Assembly (NCBI RefSeq): GCF_021789175.1
Contig: NZ_CP084560.1
Span: 2,170,001-2,234,000, forward strand
Source: Arthrobacter sp. FW306-2-2C-D06B
GTDB taxonomy: Bacteria; Actinomycetota; Actinomycetes; Actinomycetales; Micrococcaceae
Direction: 5' to 3'
DNA length: 64,000 bases
The stretch's first letter is position 1, and each line of letters starts with the position of its first letter. Below are positions 52,767 through 61,574 of this stretch, piece by piece. The notes under the pieces are model-generated. The model was not told the origin of the DNA. It was given only the letters and a program-made list of their open reading frames with translations, and did not search any database. The position numbers were made by a program, and so were the translations under genes.

Positions 52767-53327
52767 TCAACTTCCCGAATCGTCAGCGACCGGCGGGTGC
52801 AGTGCGGCGTGCCTGGCCCGCGCCGCCGGCTCAATGGAGTCCACAGCATAGGGTTTGGTGGCCGAGCGCTGCAGCGGAAGACGCAATCGCACCTGATAGG
52901 CGCCGCTCCGGAACTTGGCGCGGGGATCCATCTGGATAACCAGGAGTGGCTCCTGGCGGGAGGCGTCCACCCGCAGCAACATTCCGTGCCGAAGACCATC
53001 GACGAGCAGCGGGGTGGCCGGCTCTACCGCGGTCTGCTTGAGCAGATGCTGATATTTCGGCCCAGCCGCGAGAAACAGGACTCCATGGGAGAAGCCGACG
53101 ACTCGCAAAGGGATGACCATGTCAGGCTGCCGAGCGGGCCTGGGTTGCTTTTCGTGTTCCCCGGTTAAGGGTTCCGTGACCGTCTTCAACGAGCGATCGC
53201 ATTCCTGGCACCTGGCCCGCGTGCCGACGTCGGCCAAGAGGGTCACAAGCAGCCCTCGCGGGGCGCTCCTCCATTTGTCGGCCACAACGGGGCACCACGC
53301 CGGGTGGTACTCCTTGCCGTTCTTCAT
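52767..53327 (-). CDS. Hypothetical Cys-containing protein, first ATG
   Basis: 186 aa from the ATG at 53327. The opening KNGKEYHPAWCPVVADKW and ARCQECDRSLKTV hold a possible Cys/His metal site. The rest is beta-rich (YQHLLKQTAVEPATPLLVDG). No family recognised. The same frame remains open and coding-like for 54 further codons to 53489, so the true protein is probably longer (see separate feature). Confidence 0.62.
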   Translation of the reverse strand: MKNGKEYHPAWCPVVADKWRSAPRGLLVTLLADVGTRARCQECDRSLKTVTEPLTGEHEKQPRPARQPDMVIPLRVVGFSHGVLFLAAGPKYQHLLKQTAVEPATPLLVDGLRHGMLLRVDASRQEPLLVIQMDPRAKFRSGAYQVRLRLPLQRSATKPYAVDSIEPAARARHAALHPPVADDSGS

Positions 53328-53489
53328 TACATAGACCTGATCCTCGCCGAGGAGGGGCTTGCCCTCCCGCCGGGCGGCAGGCTCGACAGGTTTGAGAGGG
53401 CCGAGGCCTTTGGCGTTCGCGCTGCCTGCGTCGCCGCCCTTGAGGTACGTGCGGATCCATGGAGTGAGTGGTCGTTTCGGGCTAGGAAT
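53328..53489 (-). other. Coding-like upstream extension without canonical start
   Basis: The frame of the preceding CDS reads PSPKRPLTPWIRTYLKGGDA and KPLLGEDQVYV before its ATG, with high GC3. The only start-like codon in good position is ATT at 53487-53489, 7 nt after AGGAAGG. It may be an AUU start, or a frameshift may have removed the real one. The remaining 53490-53663 shows only the thioredoxin promoter and ribosome site. Confidence 0.5.
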
Positions 53490-53663
53490 TGCGGGGCCTT
53501 CCTGTGCGGAGGGAGTGTTCCTTCCCTCGGTTCCCCCTACCTAGCTTGATGGCTTATCCCGCAAGTCGCTAGTCCGGCCCCAGTGCCCATCACAAGAATC
53601 TGCCCCTTGACATTTCCCTTAGGGGAGAGTGCGAGGGTGGAAGACATTCAAGGAGGTGAAGGC

Positions 53664-53990
53664 ATGTCAAGAACCAAAGAAGTCACTGACGCGTCCTTCG
53701 ACGCCGAAGTGCTGAAGTCGGCCAAACCCGTCGTCGTGGAATTCTGGGCGGTTTGGTCGGGACCCTGCACCAGGCTTACGCCTGTCCTTGAACAGCTCGC
53801 GGTCGAATACGCTGACAAAATCGACGTTGTCAAAGTCAATGTCGATGAGAATCCCGAAACCGCGGGTGCCTTCGGGATCAGCTCTGTTCCGTCGGTGTTC
53901 TTGTTCAAGGACGGCGAACGAAGAATCTCCGTGATCGGCGTCGGGGCGAAGCGGTACTTCGAGATGGAATTCGCTGAATACTTGCGCTAG
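53664..53990 (+). CDS. Thioredoxin-like protein with SGPC active site
   Basis: 108 aa thioredoxin fold: PVVVEFWAVWSGPCTRLTPV has Ser at residue 32 in place of the first (nucleophilic) Cys, leaving only Cys35; the cis-Pro loop GISSVPSVFLFKDGE is normal. It therefore cannot run the usual dithiol cycle but might bind substrates, act as chaperone, or use a monothiol mechanism. Very good AAGGAGGTGAAGGC ribosome site. The neighbouring MerR gene follows after 51 bp. Confidence 0.9.
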   Translation: MSRTKEVTDASFDAEVLKSAKPVVVEFWAVWSGPCTRLTPVLEQLAVEYADKIDVVKVNVDENPETAGAFGISSVPSVFLFKDGERRISVIGVGAKRYFEMEFAEYLR

Positions 53991-54041
53991 TCCTGCTTCA
54001 CCCCATGGGCGCCTTCCCCTACAGTGGGAGGTCAATGGGGG

Positions 54042-54446
54042 ATGACGGGGTGCATGGTGCGAATCGGTGAAGCCGCCCAAGCGGCGGGTATGACGAGCAA
54101 GGCCTTGAGGTTCTACGAAGAGCATGGGCTGTTGCCGGCTGCGAAACGGTCTGCCAACGGATATCGCGATTACACAAGCGAAACCATCAACAGGCTCGAC
54201 TTCATTCGCCGCGGTCGCGCCGCGGGACTGGCCTTGTCACAGATCCGCGAAATCCTGCTTCTCCGGGATGCGGGCCGCGCCCCTTGCACCCATGTGCGCG
54301 ACCTCTTGGCCGGTCAGTTGGCCGACCTCGACGCACAGATCGCCGAACTCGTCGCGCTGCGCGCCACCGTGGCCGATTTCCACGCCGTCGCCGCTGCTGC
54401 GGACCCGGATGCGTGCGACGCCGAACGGATCTGCAGCTACCTCTGA
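54042..54446 (+). CDS. MerR family, Cys-containing (metal-responsive) regulator
   Basis: 134 aa. DNA-binding head VRIGEAAQAAGMTSKALRFY then EEHGLLPAAKRSANGYRDY; dimerisation helix to about 110. C-terminal Cys-containing sequence (APCTHVRDLL ... ACDAERICSYL) resembles metal-sensing MerR relatives (Zn/Cu/Hg). No metal transporter is adjacent, so the effector is open. Start ATG 54042 (MTGCMVRIG) after GGGAGG; MVRIG at 54054 is also possible. Confidence 0.88.
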   Translation: MTGCMVRIGEAAQAAGMTSKALRFYEEHGLLPAAKRSANGYRDYTSETINRLDFIRRGRAAGLALSQIREILLLRDAGRAPCTHVRDLLAGQLADLDAQIAELVALRATVADFHAVAAAADPDACDAERICSYL

Positions 54447-54524
54447 CCCACCTATGATTGTCCCAAGGGCACGGATCGATCCCATTCATCCGGCTCCCTG
54501 ATTCGACACACATTGGTGAGTGAA

Positions 54525-54905
54525 GTGAAGCGATTCCTCGTGACCCTGCTGGCCGCGGCCCTGTGGTTGTGCGGATGCGCCGGTCCGGGAGATCCGGACG
54601 CGGGGCATACCGGTGTTGTCACCGGCGTTGTCCTGACCGCACCGGTATGTCCCGTCGAACGTGTCGGTCAGGAGTGTCCGCCGCGCCCCGTCCCAGGCGC
54701 CGCGGTTGTCGCCTTGGCGGGGGACGCTGCCCGGGGCTCGACACGGACCGACGGCACCGGTGCCTTCCATCTCACGCTGCCTGACGGTCGTTACGTGATC
54801 AAGGCGAGCAACATCGGCGGTTACCTTTCAATGGCGACCCAGCCGGTGGTCATCTCGGAGATCCCCGTTCATGTCACGCTGGTTGTGGACAGCGGGATTC
54901 GCTAA
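54525..54905 (+). CDS. Small lipoprotein with carboxypeptidase-regulatory-like domain
   Basis: 126 aa. GTG start (MKRFLVTLLAAALWLCGC) followed by lipobox LCGC, so the mature protein would begin at Cys and be lipid-anchored outside. A single Ig-like carboxypeptidase regulatory-like beta domain follows (GVVTGVVLTAPVCPVERV; TDGTGAFHLTLPDGRYVIKA). Probably binds a wall or extracellular ligand. Upstream alternative starts TTG 54513 and GTG 54516 exist. Confidence 0.8.
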   Translation: MKRFLVTLLAAALWLCGCAGPGDPDAGHTGVVTGVVLTAPVCPVERVGQECPPRPVPGAAVVALAGDAARGSTRTDGTGAFHLTLPDGRYVIKASNIGGYLSMATQPVVISEIPVHVTLVVDSGIR

Positions 54906-54910
54906 GCGAG

Positions 54911-55333
54911 CTACTCGGCGGACGGTCGTTTCCGTTGTTGTTTCGTCGCCGCCCGGTGTTCCTTTGCGACCCGGTGCCGGCGCTTCGAGCTCCGGGTGGG
55001 TTTGCTCGCCCGTCGGGCAGCCGCTTCGGGAGCAAGACCCTCCGCCACGAGGCGCGAGAGCTTGGCCAGTGCGATTTCGCGATTCCGCAACTGGGACCGC
55101 TGCTCGGAGGCGGCCACTGTGATCACCCCGGCGATGAGACGGGGTCCAAGACGCGTGACCAACAGCAGCCGTTGGTCATCGGAAAGCGCTACCGAGTCGG
55201 CGACATTCCATGACAGTTCGACGCGGCTGTCCGAGGTGTTGACGTGTTGACCGCCAGGCCCTGACGAGCGGGAGAACCGCCAGCCGAGTTCCGACGTCGG
55301 AATCGTGAGCGCAGGTGACACTTCGAGATCCAT
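54911..55333 (-). CDS. arfB: Alternative ribosome-rescue factor ArfB
   Basis: 140-aa peptidyl-tRNA hydrolase that rescues stalled ribosomes. The catalytic GGQ is in FSRSSGPGGQHVNTSDSRVE; the basic C-terminal tail (RRASKPTRSSKRRHRVAKEH) enters the mRNA channel. Length and layout are normal. Convergent with the small lipoprotein gene by 6 bp. Confidence 0.95.
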   Translation of the reverse strand: MDLEVSPALTIPTSELGWRFSRSSGPGGQHVNTSDSRVELSWNVADSVALSDDQRLLLVTRLGPRLIAGVITVAASEQRSQLRNREIALAKLSRLVAEGLAPEAAARRASKPTRSSKRRHRVAKEHRAATKQQRKRPSAE

Positions 55334-55383
55334 GCTGCAAGCGTTTCACGATATCGGCGGGAACAAAGCCCGCCGCGTGCGTC

Positions 55384-55968
55384 TCAGCTCCCGGAAGCCT
55401 TCGCCGCTTTGATCGCGGCTTTGGCAGCCTGCTTGTTGGCGCGAACTTTTCTCAGCGACTCCGGATCCACGATGTCGGCGACAGAAAGAAAAGCGCTCTC
55501 CTGGCCGTATGCGCCGGCAGCCTCGCGCCAACCTTGCGCCTGGAGTCCGCGCTGCTTCCCGAGCAGTGCCAGGAAGATTTTTGCCTTCTGCTCTCCGAAG
55601 CCGGGCAATTCCTTCAACCTGCGGAGCACCTCCTTGCCATCTGGGTTGTCCTGGGTCCAGATGGCCGTTGCGTCTCCATTCCAATCGTGCTGAACGGTCG
55701 CGGCGAGATCCTGGACGCGGCCGGCCATCGAGCCGGGGAAACGGTGGACGGACGGACGCTCCTTGAAGACCTCAACGAAGCCTGCAGGGTCATATTCAGC
55801 GATTGCGGCAGGGGACATGGATCCGATCCGCGTCCGGATCTTTTCGGGTCCGGCAAACGCAGACTCCATGGTCACCTGTTGGTCTAGCAGCATCCCGATG
55901 AGAAGTGCGAACGCGTCATCGCTGAGCAGTTGGTCGGCGGCGGGGTCGCCCGTAATGTGCAGTTCCAT
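55384..55968 (-). CDS. HhH-GPD base-excision DNA repair protein
   Basis: 194 aa. MELHITGDPAADQLLSDDAF then ALLIGMLLDQQVTMESAFAG is the start of this actinobacterial HhH-GPD family. The helix-hairpin-helix is LKELPGFGEQKAKIFLALLG; the catalytic Asp/Lys of classical endonuclease III is not obvious. No iron-sulfur cluster. Probably a DNA glycosylase. Confidence 0.92.
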   Translation of the reverse strand: MELHITGDPAADQLLSDDAFALLIGMLLDQQVTMESAFAGPEKIRTRIGSMSPAAIAEYDPAGFVEVFKERPSVHRFPGSMAGRVQDLAATVQHDWNGDATAIWTQDNPDGKEVLRRLKELPGFGEQKAKIFLALLGKQRGLQAQGWREAAGAYGQESAFLSVADIVDPESLRKVRANKQAAKAAIKAAKASGS

Positions 55969-56040
55969 GCGCCCATCCTCCCACCTGCTTTGATTCGCGT
56001 CATGGTGGCCGACTCGGCACTCTGATTCCGTCTTCGTCTG

Positions 56041-56268
56041 TCAGCTCCCCGGCAACTCGCGCCGTTCGAGTGTCTGCCCATAGGGTACGTCCCGGCTGAT
56101 TGCGACGGTGTACCTGGTGAATCCGTGCTGCGTCACGAGGATCCCGTGACGGTGCTCCCTGACGGCGTGTTCGCGGGCGATTTCGACGGCGGTGTTCAGG
56201 TCGTTCTCGATGGTGTCAGGGTCGTGGGCGGTGATTTCCAGGACGACGTCCGAGTGGCGTTTGATCAT
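56041..56268 (-). CDS. Small conserved-looking protein, 75 aa
   Basis: 75 aa: KRHSDVVLEITAHDPDTIEN, EIAREHAVREHRHGILVTQH, FTRYTVAISRDVPYGQT. Charged, soluble, possibly a small beta-alpha-beta domain. Family not recognised. The ATG at 56268 was chosen because codons back to 56526 look noncoding. Confidence 0.72.
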   Translation of the reverse strand: MIKRHSDVVLEITAHDPDTIENDLNTAVEIAREHAVREHRHGILVTQHGFTRYTVAISRDVPYGQTLERRELPGS

Positions 56269-56649
56269 CGTGGGCTCTTTCTCGGTGGGAAGTACCGGGC
56301 TCTCAGCGGTCACGGGCTTCCGGGCCGGGCGCGCCCGGGGAGGCGGAAGGCGGTGGTTCGAGAGGGGCTGCCCGGCATTCTGTGATGGGGCGGTTGCTGG
56401 CCGTAGAATCCGGCGGGCTTGATCGGCGGAAGGATTTTCCTGCGGATCTGTAGCCAGTGTGGATGATCGGCGGCTCGGGCACAAGTTGAAATGCCGAAAA
56501 AAGTTGGCCGTGTCGGCGAATTGCATTCGCGGAGGTCATCCCGCGGGAGCGGGTGTCTGGCTGTCCTAGGACCGGGAGGGCCACGCGCCGGAGCAGGTTT
56601 GTGCCCTAGTGTCGATTTGAGACCGCCGAGCTATTTCGAAGGAGTACCG
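56269..56649. other. 381-bp gap without a clear gene
   Basis: Lies between the divergent small protein and NAD epimerase genes. It holds a CCGGGCGCGCCCGG palindrome near 56330, and the AAGGAGT ribosome site just before 56650. Low coding potential otherwise; no motif copies seen. Confidence 0.6.
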
Positions 56650-57522
56650 ATGAGAATTGCAGTGACGGGTGGAAGCGGAAAGCTGGGCCGGCATGTCGTG
56701 CGCCGGCTCAGCGGGGACGGCCACCAGGTGTTGAACCTGGACCGTGCGGGCGAGCGAAGCCCGGGTCTGGCGATCGTCGACCTGCGTGACTATGGCCAGG
56801 TGCTGGATGTGTTCCTGGGCCTGGACGACCGGCACAGTGGCTTCGACGCCGTCGTGCATCTGGGGGCCATTCCAGCCCCCGGCATCGTCCCGGATGTGGC
56901 GACGTTCGAGAACAACATGCTTTCGACGTACAACGTGTTTCAGGCGGCCCGCCGGGCCGGCATCAAGAAGGTTGTCTACGCCTCAAGTGAGACGGTGCTG
57001 GGACTGCCGTTCGACGTCGACCCTCCGTACATCCCGGTGGATGAGGAATACCCGGCGCGGCCGGAAAGCACCTATTCGCTCGTGAAGCATTTGGAAGAGC
57101 AGATGGCCATCGAGTTGACGCGCTGGGACCCCGAGCTGAGCATCGTGGGGCTGCGGTTCTCCAACGTCATGGACGCGGAAGACTACGAACGGTTTCCGTC
57201 CTTCGACTCCGACGCCAGGCTGCGCAAGTGGAACCTTTGGGGTTACATCGATGGCCGCGACGGGGCACAGGCTGTGGCCCGGGCCCTTGAAAACGGCAAG
57301 CCGGGGTTCGAAGCATTCATCATCGCGAACGCGGACACGGTCATGAGCCGGTCCAGTGCCAGCCTGGCCGCAGAGGTATTCCCCGATGTGAAGGTGACCA
57401 AGGACCTGGAAGAGCACGAGACCATGCTCTCCATCGATAAGGCCAGGCGACTCCTGGGCTTCGAGCCTGAACACACTTGGCGCACCTACCATTCGAACCG
57501 CACCACCCCCGTCGAGGATTGA
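56650..57522 (+). CDS. NAD(P)-dependent epimerase/reductase (extended SDR)
   Basis: 290 aa. Cofactor loop MRIAVTGGSGKLGRHVVRRL, catalytic Tyr-Lys STYSLVKHLEEQMAIEL, late FSNVMDAEDYERFPSFDSDA. Related to UDP-glucose 4-epimerase-like and uronate-type SDRs. An AAGGAGT ribosome site precedes the ATG. The aldo/keto reductase starts 8 bp after its stop, so both are in one operon and may act in successive steps on a sugar. Confidence 0.93.
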   Translation: MRIAVTGGSGKLGRHVVRRLSGDGHQVLNLDRAGERSPGLAIVDLRDYGQVLDVFLGLDDRHSGFDAVVHLGAIPAPGIVPDVATFENNMLSTYNVFQAARRAGIKKVVYASSETVLGLPFDVDPPYIPVDEEYPARPESTYSLVKHLEEQMAIELTRWDPELSIVGLRFSNVMDAEDYERFPSFDSDARLRKWNLWGYIDGRDGAQAVARALENGKPGFEAFIIANADTVMSRSSASLAAEVFPDVKVTKDLEEHETMLSIDKARRLLGFEPEHTWRTYHSNRTTPVED

Positions 57523-57530
57523 GGAACAGC

Positions 57531-58562
57531 ATGCAATACCGCACTTTGGGCAACAGCGGCGCAGTGGTTTCGAACTACGCGCTCGGAACGATGACATTCG
57601 GTGCCGAAGCTACCGAGGAAACGTCCCACGCCATCCTGGACAGCTACGTCGCCGCCGGCGGCAACTTCATTGACACCGCCGATGTTTACAGCGCCGGTGC
57701 ATCGGAAGAGATCATCGGCCGTTGGCTGGCCGAACGGCCCGATGCGCGGGACCGCGTGGTGCTGGCCACCAAGGGCCGCTTCCCTATGGGGACGGCGCCG
57801 AACGACGTCGGCACCTCCCGACGCCACCTCACGCGGGCGTTGGACGACTCGCTCCGCCGCCTGGGCGTGGAGCAGATCGACCTCTACCAAATGCACGCGT
57901 GGGACCCCATCACACCGTTGGAGGAGACGCTGCGCTTCCTGCACGACTCCGTCAGCAGCGGCAAGATCGCCTACTACGGTTTTTCCAACTTTCTGGGGTG
58001 GCAATTGACCAAGGCCGTCCACGTCGCCAAGGCCTTTGGATGGAGCGCACCGGTGACCTTGCAGCCGCAGTACAGCCTGCTGGTGCGTGAGATCGAATCG
58101 GAGATCGTTCCGGCATCCCTGGATGCTGGAATCGGGCTGCTGCCGTGGTCTCCCTTGGGCGGGGGTTGGCTCTCCGGCAAGTACAAGCGCAATGTGCCGC
58201 CAACCGGCGCGACCCGCCTTGGTGAAAACCCGGAACGCGGCATGGAAGCCTGGCAGGCCCGCAACGACGACCCCCGCACCTGGGACGTCATCGGGACAGT
58301 GGAAAAGATTGCAGCGGACCACGGCGTCAGCGCCTCCCAGGTTGCACTGGCCTGGCTGACGGACCGGCCCGCCGTGACCTCCGTGATCCTCGGCGCCCGC
58401 ACAACGGATCAGCTGGCGGACAACCTGGCCGCGGCAGACCTGGAACTCAGCCCCGAGGAAACCGGCCGGCTCACCGAGGCCAGCCAACCGCGCGTCGGCG
58501 TCTATCCGTACGGTCCGATGGCGCAGAACCAGCGCAGCCGGAAGATCGAGGGCGGAAGATAG
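57531..58562 (+). CDS. Aldo/keto reductase
   Basis: 343 aa, the fifth in the window. MQYRTLGNSGAVVSNYALGT; tetrad in NFIDTADVYSAGA, LATKGRF and YQMHAWDP; NADPH segment PAVTSVILGARTTDQLADNL. Close in style to the reductase at 19360. Operon with the epimerase, suggesting sugar or polyol metabolism. Confidence 0.95.
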   Translation: MQYRTLGNSGAVVSNYALGTMTFGAEATEETSHAILDSYVAAGGNFIDTADVYSAGASEEIIGRWLAERPDARDRVVLATKGRFPMGTAPNDVGTSRRHLTRALDDSLRRLGVEQIDLYQMHAWDPITPLEETLRFLHDSVSSGKIAYYGFSNFLGWQLTKAVHVAKAFGWSAPVTLQPQYSLLVREIESEIVPASLDAGIGLLPWSPLGGGWLSGKYKRNVPPTGATRLGENPERGMEAWQARNDDPRTWDVIGTVEKIAADHGVSASQVALAWLTDRPAVTSVILGARTTDQLADNLAAADLELSPEETGRLTEASQPRVGVYPYGPMAQNQRSRKIEGGR

Positions 58563-58600
58563 TTAGAGGTCCATTGCCCGCGGGGCAGGACAGGCGTTGA

Positions 58601-59254
58601 ATGTGGCTTATGGTCGACTGGGTCCTGATCTCCAACCTCGGCACCGCTCTCGGTACGACCGTTCTCGCCGTCGCGACGTTCATTTCCACGCGCTCGGCCA
58701 ACCGGTCGGCGCGGCTGGCCGAGCGTGCCCTGCTGAATGGATTGCGCCCCATCCTGCTGCCTTCCAATTGGTCTGACGCCCCGCAGAAGGTGCGCTTCAT
58801 GGAAGGCAAATGGATGGTGGTGCGCGGTGGCCATGCCGCTCTCGAGATCAGCGACGACGCTGTGTATCTGTTGATGTCTGTGCGCAACGCCGGTGCGGGA
58901 GTGGCGATCCTGCACGGCTGGCACCTTCCCCCGGACTCCAGGGCACCGTTGTCGCCAGTTGAGGAGTTCCACCGGCTCACCCGGGACATCTACGTGCCTG
59001 CCAACGACGCCGGATTCTGCCAGGTCGCCATCCGGGACCCGGAGTCGGCCGACTTCCGCAACGCAACCGCCGGAGCGGCCGGCGAAGGGTTCGCCGTCGA
59101 CGTGCTCTACGGAGACGCTGAAGGCTCGCAGCGCGTTGTCTCCCGCTTCTTCATCACCTCTGGACCCGCGGGCGCGGGGCACGACGACGACGTCGACTGG
59201 CTGCTGATGGTCTCGCGCCACTGGAACCTGGACTTGCCGGCACCGCGCGGCTGA
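58601..59254 (+). CDS. Hypothetical protein with N-terminal membrane helix
   Basis: 217 aa. An N-terminal helix (DWVLISNLGTALGTTVLAVA) followed by ANRSARLAERALLNGLRPIL and a beta-rich domain (VYLLMSVRNAGAGVAILHGW). Proteins with this layout are membrane-tethered and of unknown function; it resembles DUF-type tail-anchored receivers. Lies 38 bp after the aldo/keto reductase and may be in the same operon. Confidence 0.75.
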   Translation: MWLMVDWVLISNLGTALGTTVLAVATFISTRSANRSARLAERALLNGLRPILLPSNWSDAPQKVRFMEGKWMVVRGGHAALEISDDAVYLLMSVRNAGAGVAILHGWHLPPDSRAPLSPVEEFHRLTRDIYVPANDAGFCQVAIRDPESADFRNATAGAAGEGFAVDVLYGDAEGSQRVVSRFFITSGPAGAGHDDDVDWLLMVSRHWNLDLPAPRG

Positions 59255-59288
59255 GTCCGGTTACGGCGCCAGACTTGTTCCGGCGGTC

Positions 59289-60326
59289 CTAGCCGGCCTC
59301 GCTTTGGATGCGGTCCTTGACGCTTTGGGGCATGGTGGAGCAGGCGTCGTTATCGGTGCGCTGGCCGGCATGGCTGTCGGCGGTGTCTGTGATGCCGATT
59401 GTCGCGACGGCCCCCTGCCATCCGCCCAGGCCAGCGAGCTGCCGGGGTACCCAGACGTTGGCGGCTCCATTCACAAGGTTCCACACGGCGGGGTCGACGC
59501 CCGTGCCGAGGTAGATGCCCCCGCTGGGGTCTCTCTTGACCAGATCCGGTAGTGGGAGGACGCCCATGAGCTGCGCCGACTGGTAATCGGTCATGTTCCA
59601 CGGCGGTGTTCCGAAGTAGTACCAGCTGGCGGCGCAAACGCCGTAGAGGTGGGGTCCGAACTGGGCATAGTTCAGATAGAGCTCCAAGGTGCGCTGAGGG
59701 CTCAACGTGTAGCTGAACTGGGTTGCGAGGACAGCTTCAATGCCCTTGCGCACGGCGTTTTGGTCGTCCCAGAGGAAAATGTTCTTGACCAGCTGCTGGG
59801 GGATCGTGGAACCGCTGGGGTCGGGCTTTCCCTGGAAGTACGCCTGTGCCCTTGCCTGGAGGTCGCCGACGTCGAAGGCCCCGCTGCGTGTGCCGAGCTG
59901 TTCGTCTTCATGGGCGATGGTCGCGGCCAGCAAGTGCCGGCTCATGTGGTTGATCGAGACGAACTGATAGACGTTGGGCTCACCCGCCTCCAGCATGTAA
60001 GCGGTACGTGTCGGGGTCACGCCCATACTGAACATGAAGGCAATAATTTGGACCAGGACAAGCGGGGCGATCAGCGCCAGGAGGAGCTTGCGCCGCCACT
60101 TCCGTTTGGACCGCTTGGCCTTCTTGGCGCCTTTAGGAACTGGGGGCTGGGCCTGATCCGGCTCCGTTACAGACTGCACCCAGTTTTGCGCAGCCCTCTC
60201 CGGCTCGGAAGGGACAGGCACCGGGTAGCTGATGACTTTTGCACGCGCCGGTTCTGGGTGCCCCGCTGAAGGGCGGCGCCCAGGCTGCGGACGCCGAGGA
60301 GAGGTCGGTGGTGTTGGGGTGTCCAT
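59289..60326 (-). CDS. Monofunctional peptidoglycan glycosyltransferase (GT51)
   Basis: 345 aa. A Pro-rich cytosolic lead (1-75) with basic KKAKRSKRKWRRK, one membrane helix (LLLALIAPLVLVQIIAFMFS), then a GT51 domain: AATIAHEDEQLGTRSGAFDV includes the catalytic Glu (EDE motif), DPSGSTIPQQLVKNIFLWDD the GSTxxQQ motif, and ELYLNYAQFGPHLYGVCAAS. No transpeptidase domain, so it polymerises lipid II without cross-linking. The C-terminal extension is longer than usual. Confidence 0.94.
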   Translation of the reverse strand: MDTPTPPTSPRRPQPGRRPSAGHPEPARAKVISYPVPVPSEPERAAQNWVQSVTEPDQAQPPVPKGAKKAKRSKRKWRRKLLLALIAPLVLVQIIAFMFSMGVTPTRTAYMLEAGEPNVYQFVSINHMSRHLLAATIAHEDEQLGTRSGAFDVGDLQARAQAYFQGKPDPSGSTIPQQLVKNIFLWDDQNAVRKGIEAVLATQFSYTLSPQRTLELYLNYAQFGPHLYGVCAASWYYFGTPPWNMTDYQSAQLMGVLPLPDLVKRDPSGGIYLGTGVDPAVWNLVNGAANVWVPRQLAGLGGWQGAVATIGITDTADSHAGQRTDNDACSTMPQSVKDRIQSEAG

Positions 60327-60460
60327 CGGTCTGCCTTCGCTTCTCGTCCCGCGCGGTTACCCCGGGAGGGGTAGAGGATGGCACGAAAGTCTACCGGGCC
60401 TTGCTGGTTGATCCCTTCAGCCAAGTAGTCCGGTCCCCGTCCCTTAGGGTGCGGGGGAAG

Positions 60461-60478
60461 ATTGTAAGTACACTTACC
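60461..60478. promoter_or_regulatory. 18-bp palindromic operator, copy 6
   Basis: ATTGTAAGTACACTTACC; arms GTAAGT/ACTTAC are perfect. It ends 31 bp before the lipid kinase start. Confidence 0.65.
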
Positions 60479-60509
60479 GAAGTCATCACGAGCAAATATC
60501 GGAGCGGCA

Positions 60510-61409
60510 ATGACTTCTGCACGGACCTTTGAATCGATCGTCATCATTTTCAATCCCAACAGCACCGGGGATGCACGCAGACTGGCTGAGGGTCTCCACG
60601 GCGAGCTGGAGGGTCTTCTTAGCTACCCGGTGGACATCAGGCTGCAGCCGACCGCCCATGCCGGTCATGCAGTGGAGCTCGCGCGGGACGCTGTGAGCGG
60701 CGGCGGGGACGTGTTGGTGGTTTCCGTCAGCGGCGACGGGGGCTACAACGAAGTTGTCAACGGTGTGATGCAAGGCGGCAATCCCAGGGCGGTGTGCGCG
60801 GTGCTGGGTGCGGGCAATGCCAATGACCACCGGCGGAGTACCGGCACCCAGCCGCTCGGGGAAGCAATCGCCGGGGGCAAGGTGCGGAGCATCGACTTGC
60901 TGCGCGTCCACACGGGCGAGGGATCGGACTCGCCCGGGGAGTACGCGCACTCCTACGTCGGTTTCGGGCTGACGCCGGTGGTGGCCATGGACTTGGAAAA
61001 GGGCGGCAAGGGGGCCCTGAAGGAAATGGTCTCGGTGGTGCGGACCTTTTCGAAGTTTGAGCCCTTCGAAATACGCCAGGCCGACGGCGCGCGCCGCAGC
61101 CTTGACAGCCTCGTGCTCGCCAATATTCCGGAGATGGCGAAGTACGCCACGCTTAGCGACGCGGACGACAAGCTTGCTGACGGAAAGTTCGAAGTGATCG
61201 TCTTTGCCCACATGCCAAAGTGGAAGGTCCTCTTGACCGCGCTGCGGGCAGCTACGAAGGGCCTGGGGGAGCAGCCCAGCGTGAGCAGCTACTCGTTCAC
61301 CACCCTCAAGCCCCTGACTTACCAGATTGACGGTGAAGTGAAATCCGTTGACGCGAACATGCCGGTCAGGATCGAGTGCGTTCCGGCGGCCCTCTCCACC
61401 CTGGGATAA
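60510..61409 (+). CDS. Diacylglycerol/lipid kinase family
   Basis: 299 aa. The nucleotide-binding start IVIIFNPNSTGDARRLAEGL, VVSVSGDGGYNEVVNG (GGDGT-like) and LGAGNANDHRRST are family signatures; the C-terminal beta domain is VVAMDLEKGGKGALKEM to YSFTTLKPLTYQIDGEV. Phosphorylates diacylglycerol or a related lipid, influencing envelope phospholipids. Palindrome copy 6 is in its promoter; the glycogen debranching gene follows with its own copy 7. Confidence 0.93.
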   Translation: MTSARTFESIVIIFNPNSTGDARRLAEGLHGELEGLLSYPVDIRLQPTAHAGHAVELARDAVSGGGDVLVVSVSGDGGYNEVVNGVMQGGNPRAVCAVLGAGNANDHRRSTGTQPLGEAIAGGKVRSIDLLRVHTGEGSDSPGEYAHSYVGFGLTPVVAMDLEKGGKGALKEMVSVVRTFSKFEPFEIRQADGARRSLDSLVLANIPEMAKYATLSDADDKLADGKFEVIVFAHMPKWKVLLTALRAATKGLGEQPSVSSYSFTTLKPLTYQIDGEVKSVDANMPVRIECVPAALSTLG

Positions 61410-61455
61410 CAAAGCCCGCCCTGTGAATGAATCTCATGGCGGAGTGATCCGGGAT

Positions 61456-61473
61456 ATAGTAAGCACCCTTAGT
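61456..61473. promoter_or_regulatory. 18-bp palindromic operator, copy 7
   Basis: ATAGTAAGCACCCTTAGT, 101 bp before glgX. Left arm is intact, right arm has mismatches. Confidence 0.5.
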
Positions 61474-61574
61474 ACTTGCCGGAATTTGCTGTTCAGCAGA
61501 ACCGGGGACAAAAGTACCCTGCCGACGCATGACCCTGCCGGACAAAATGGTTGGACAACATAATAGGAGCACGA

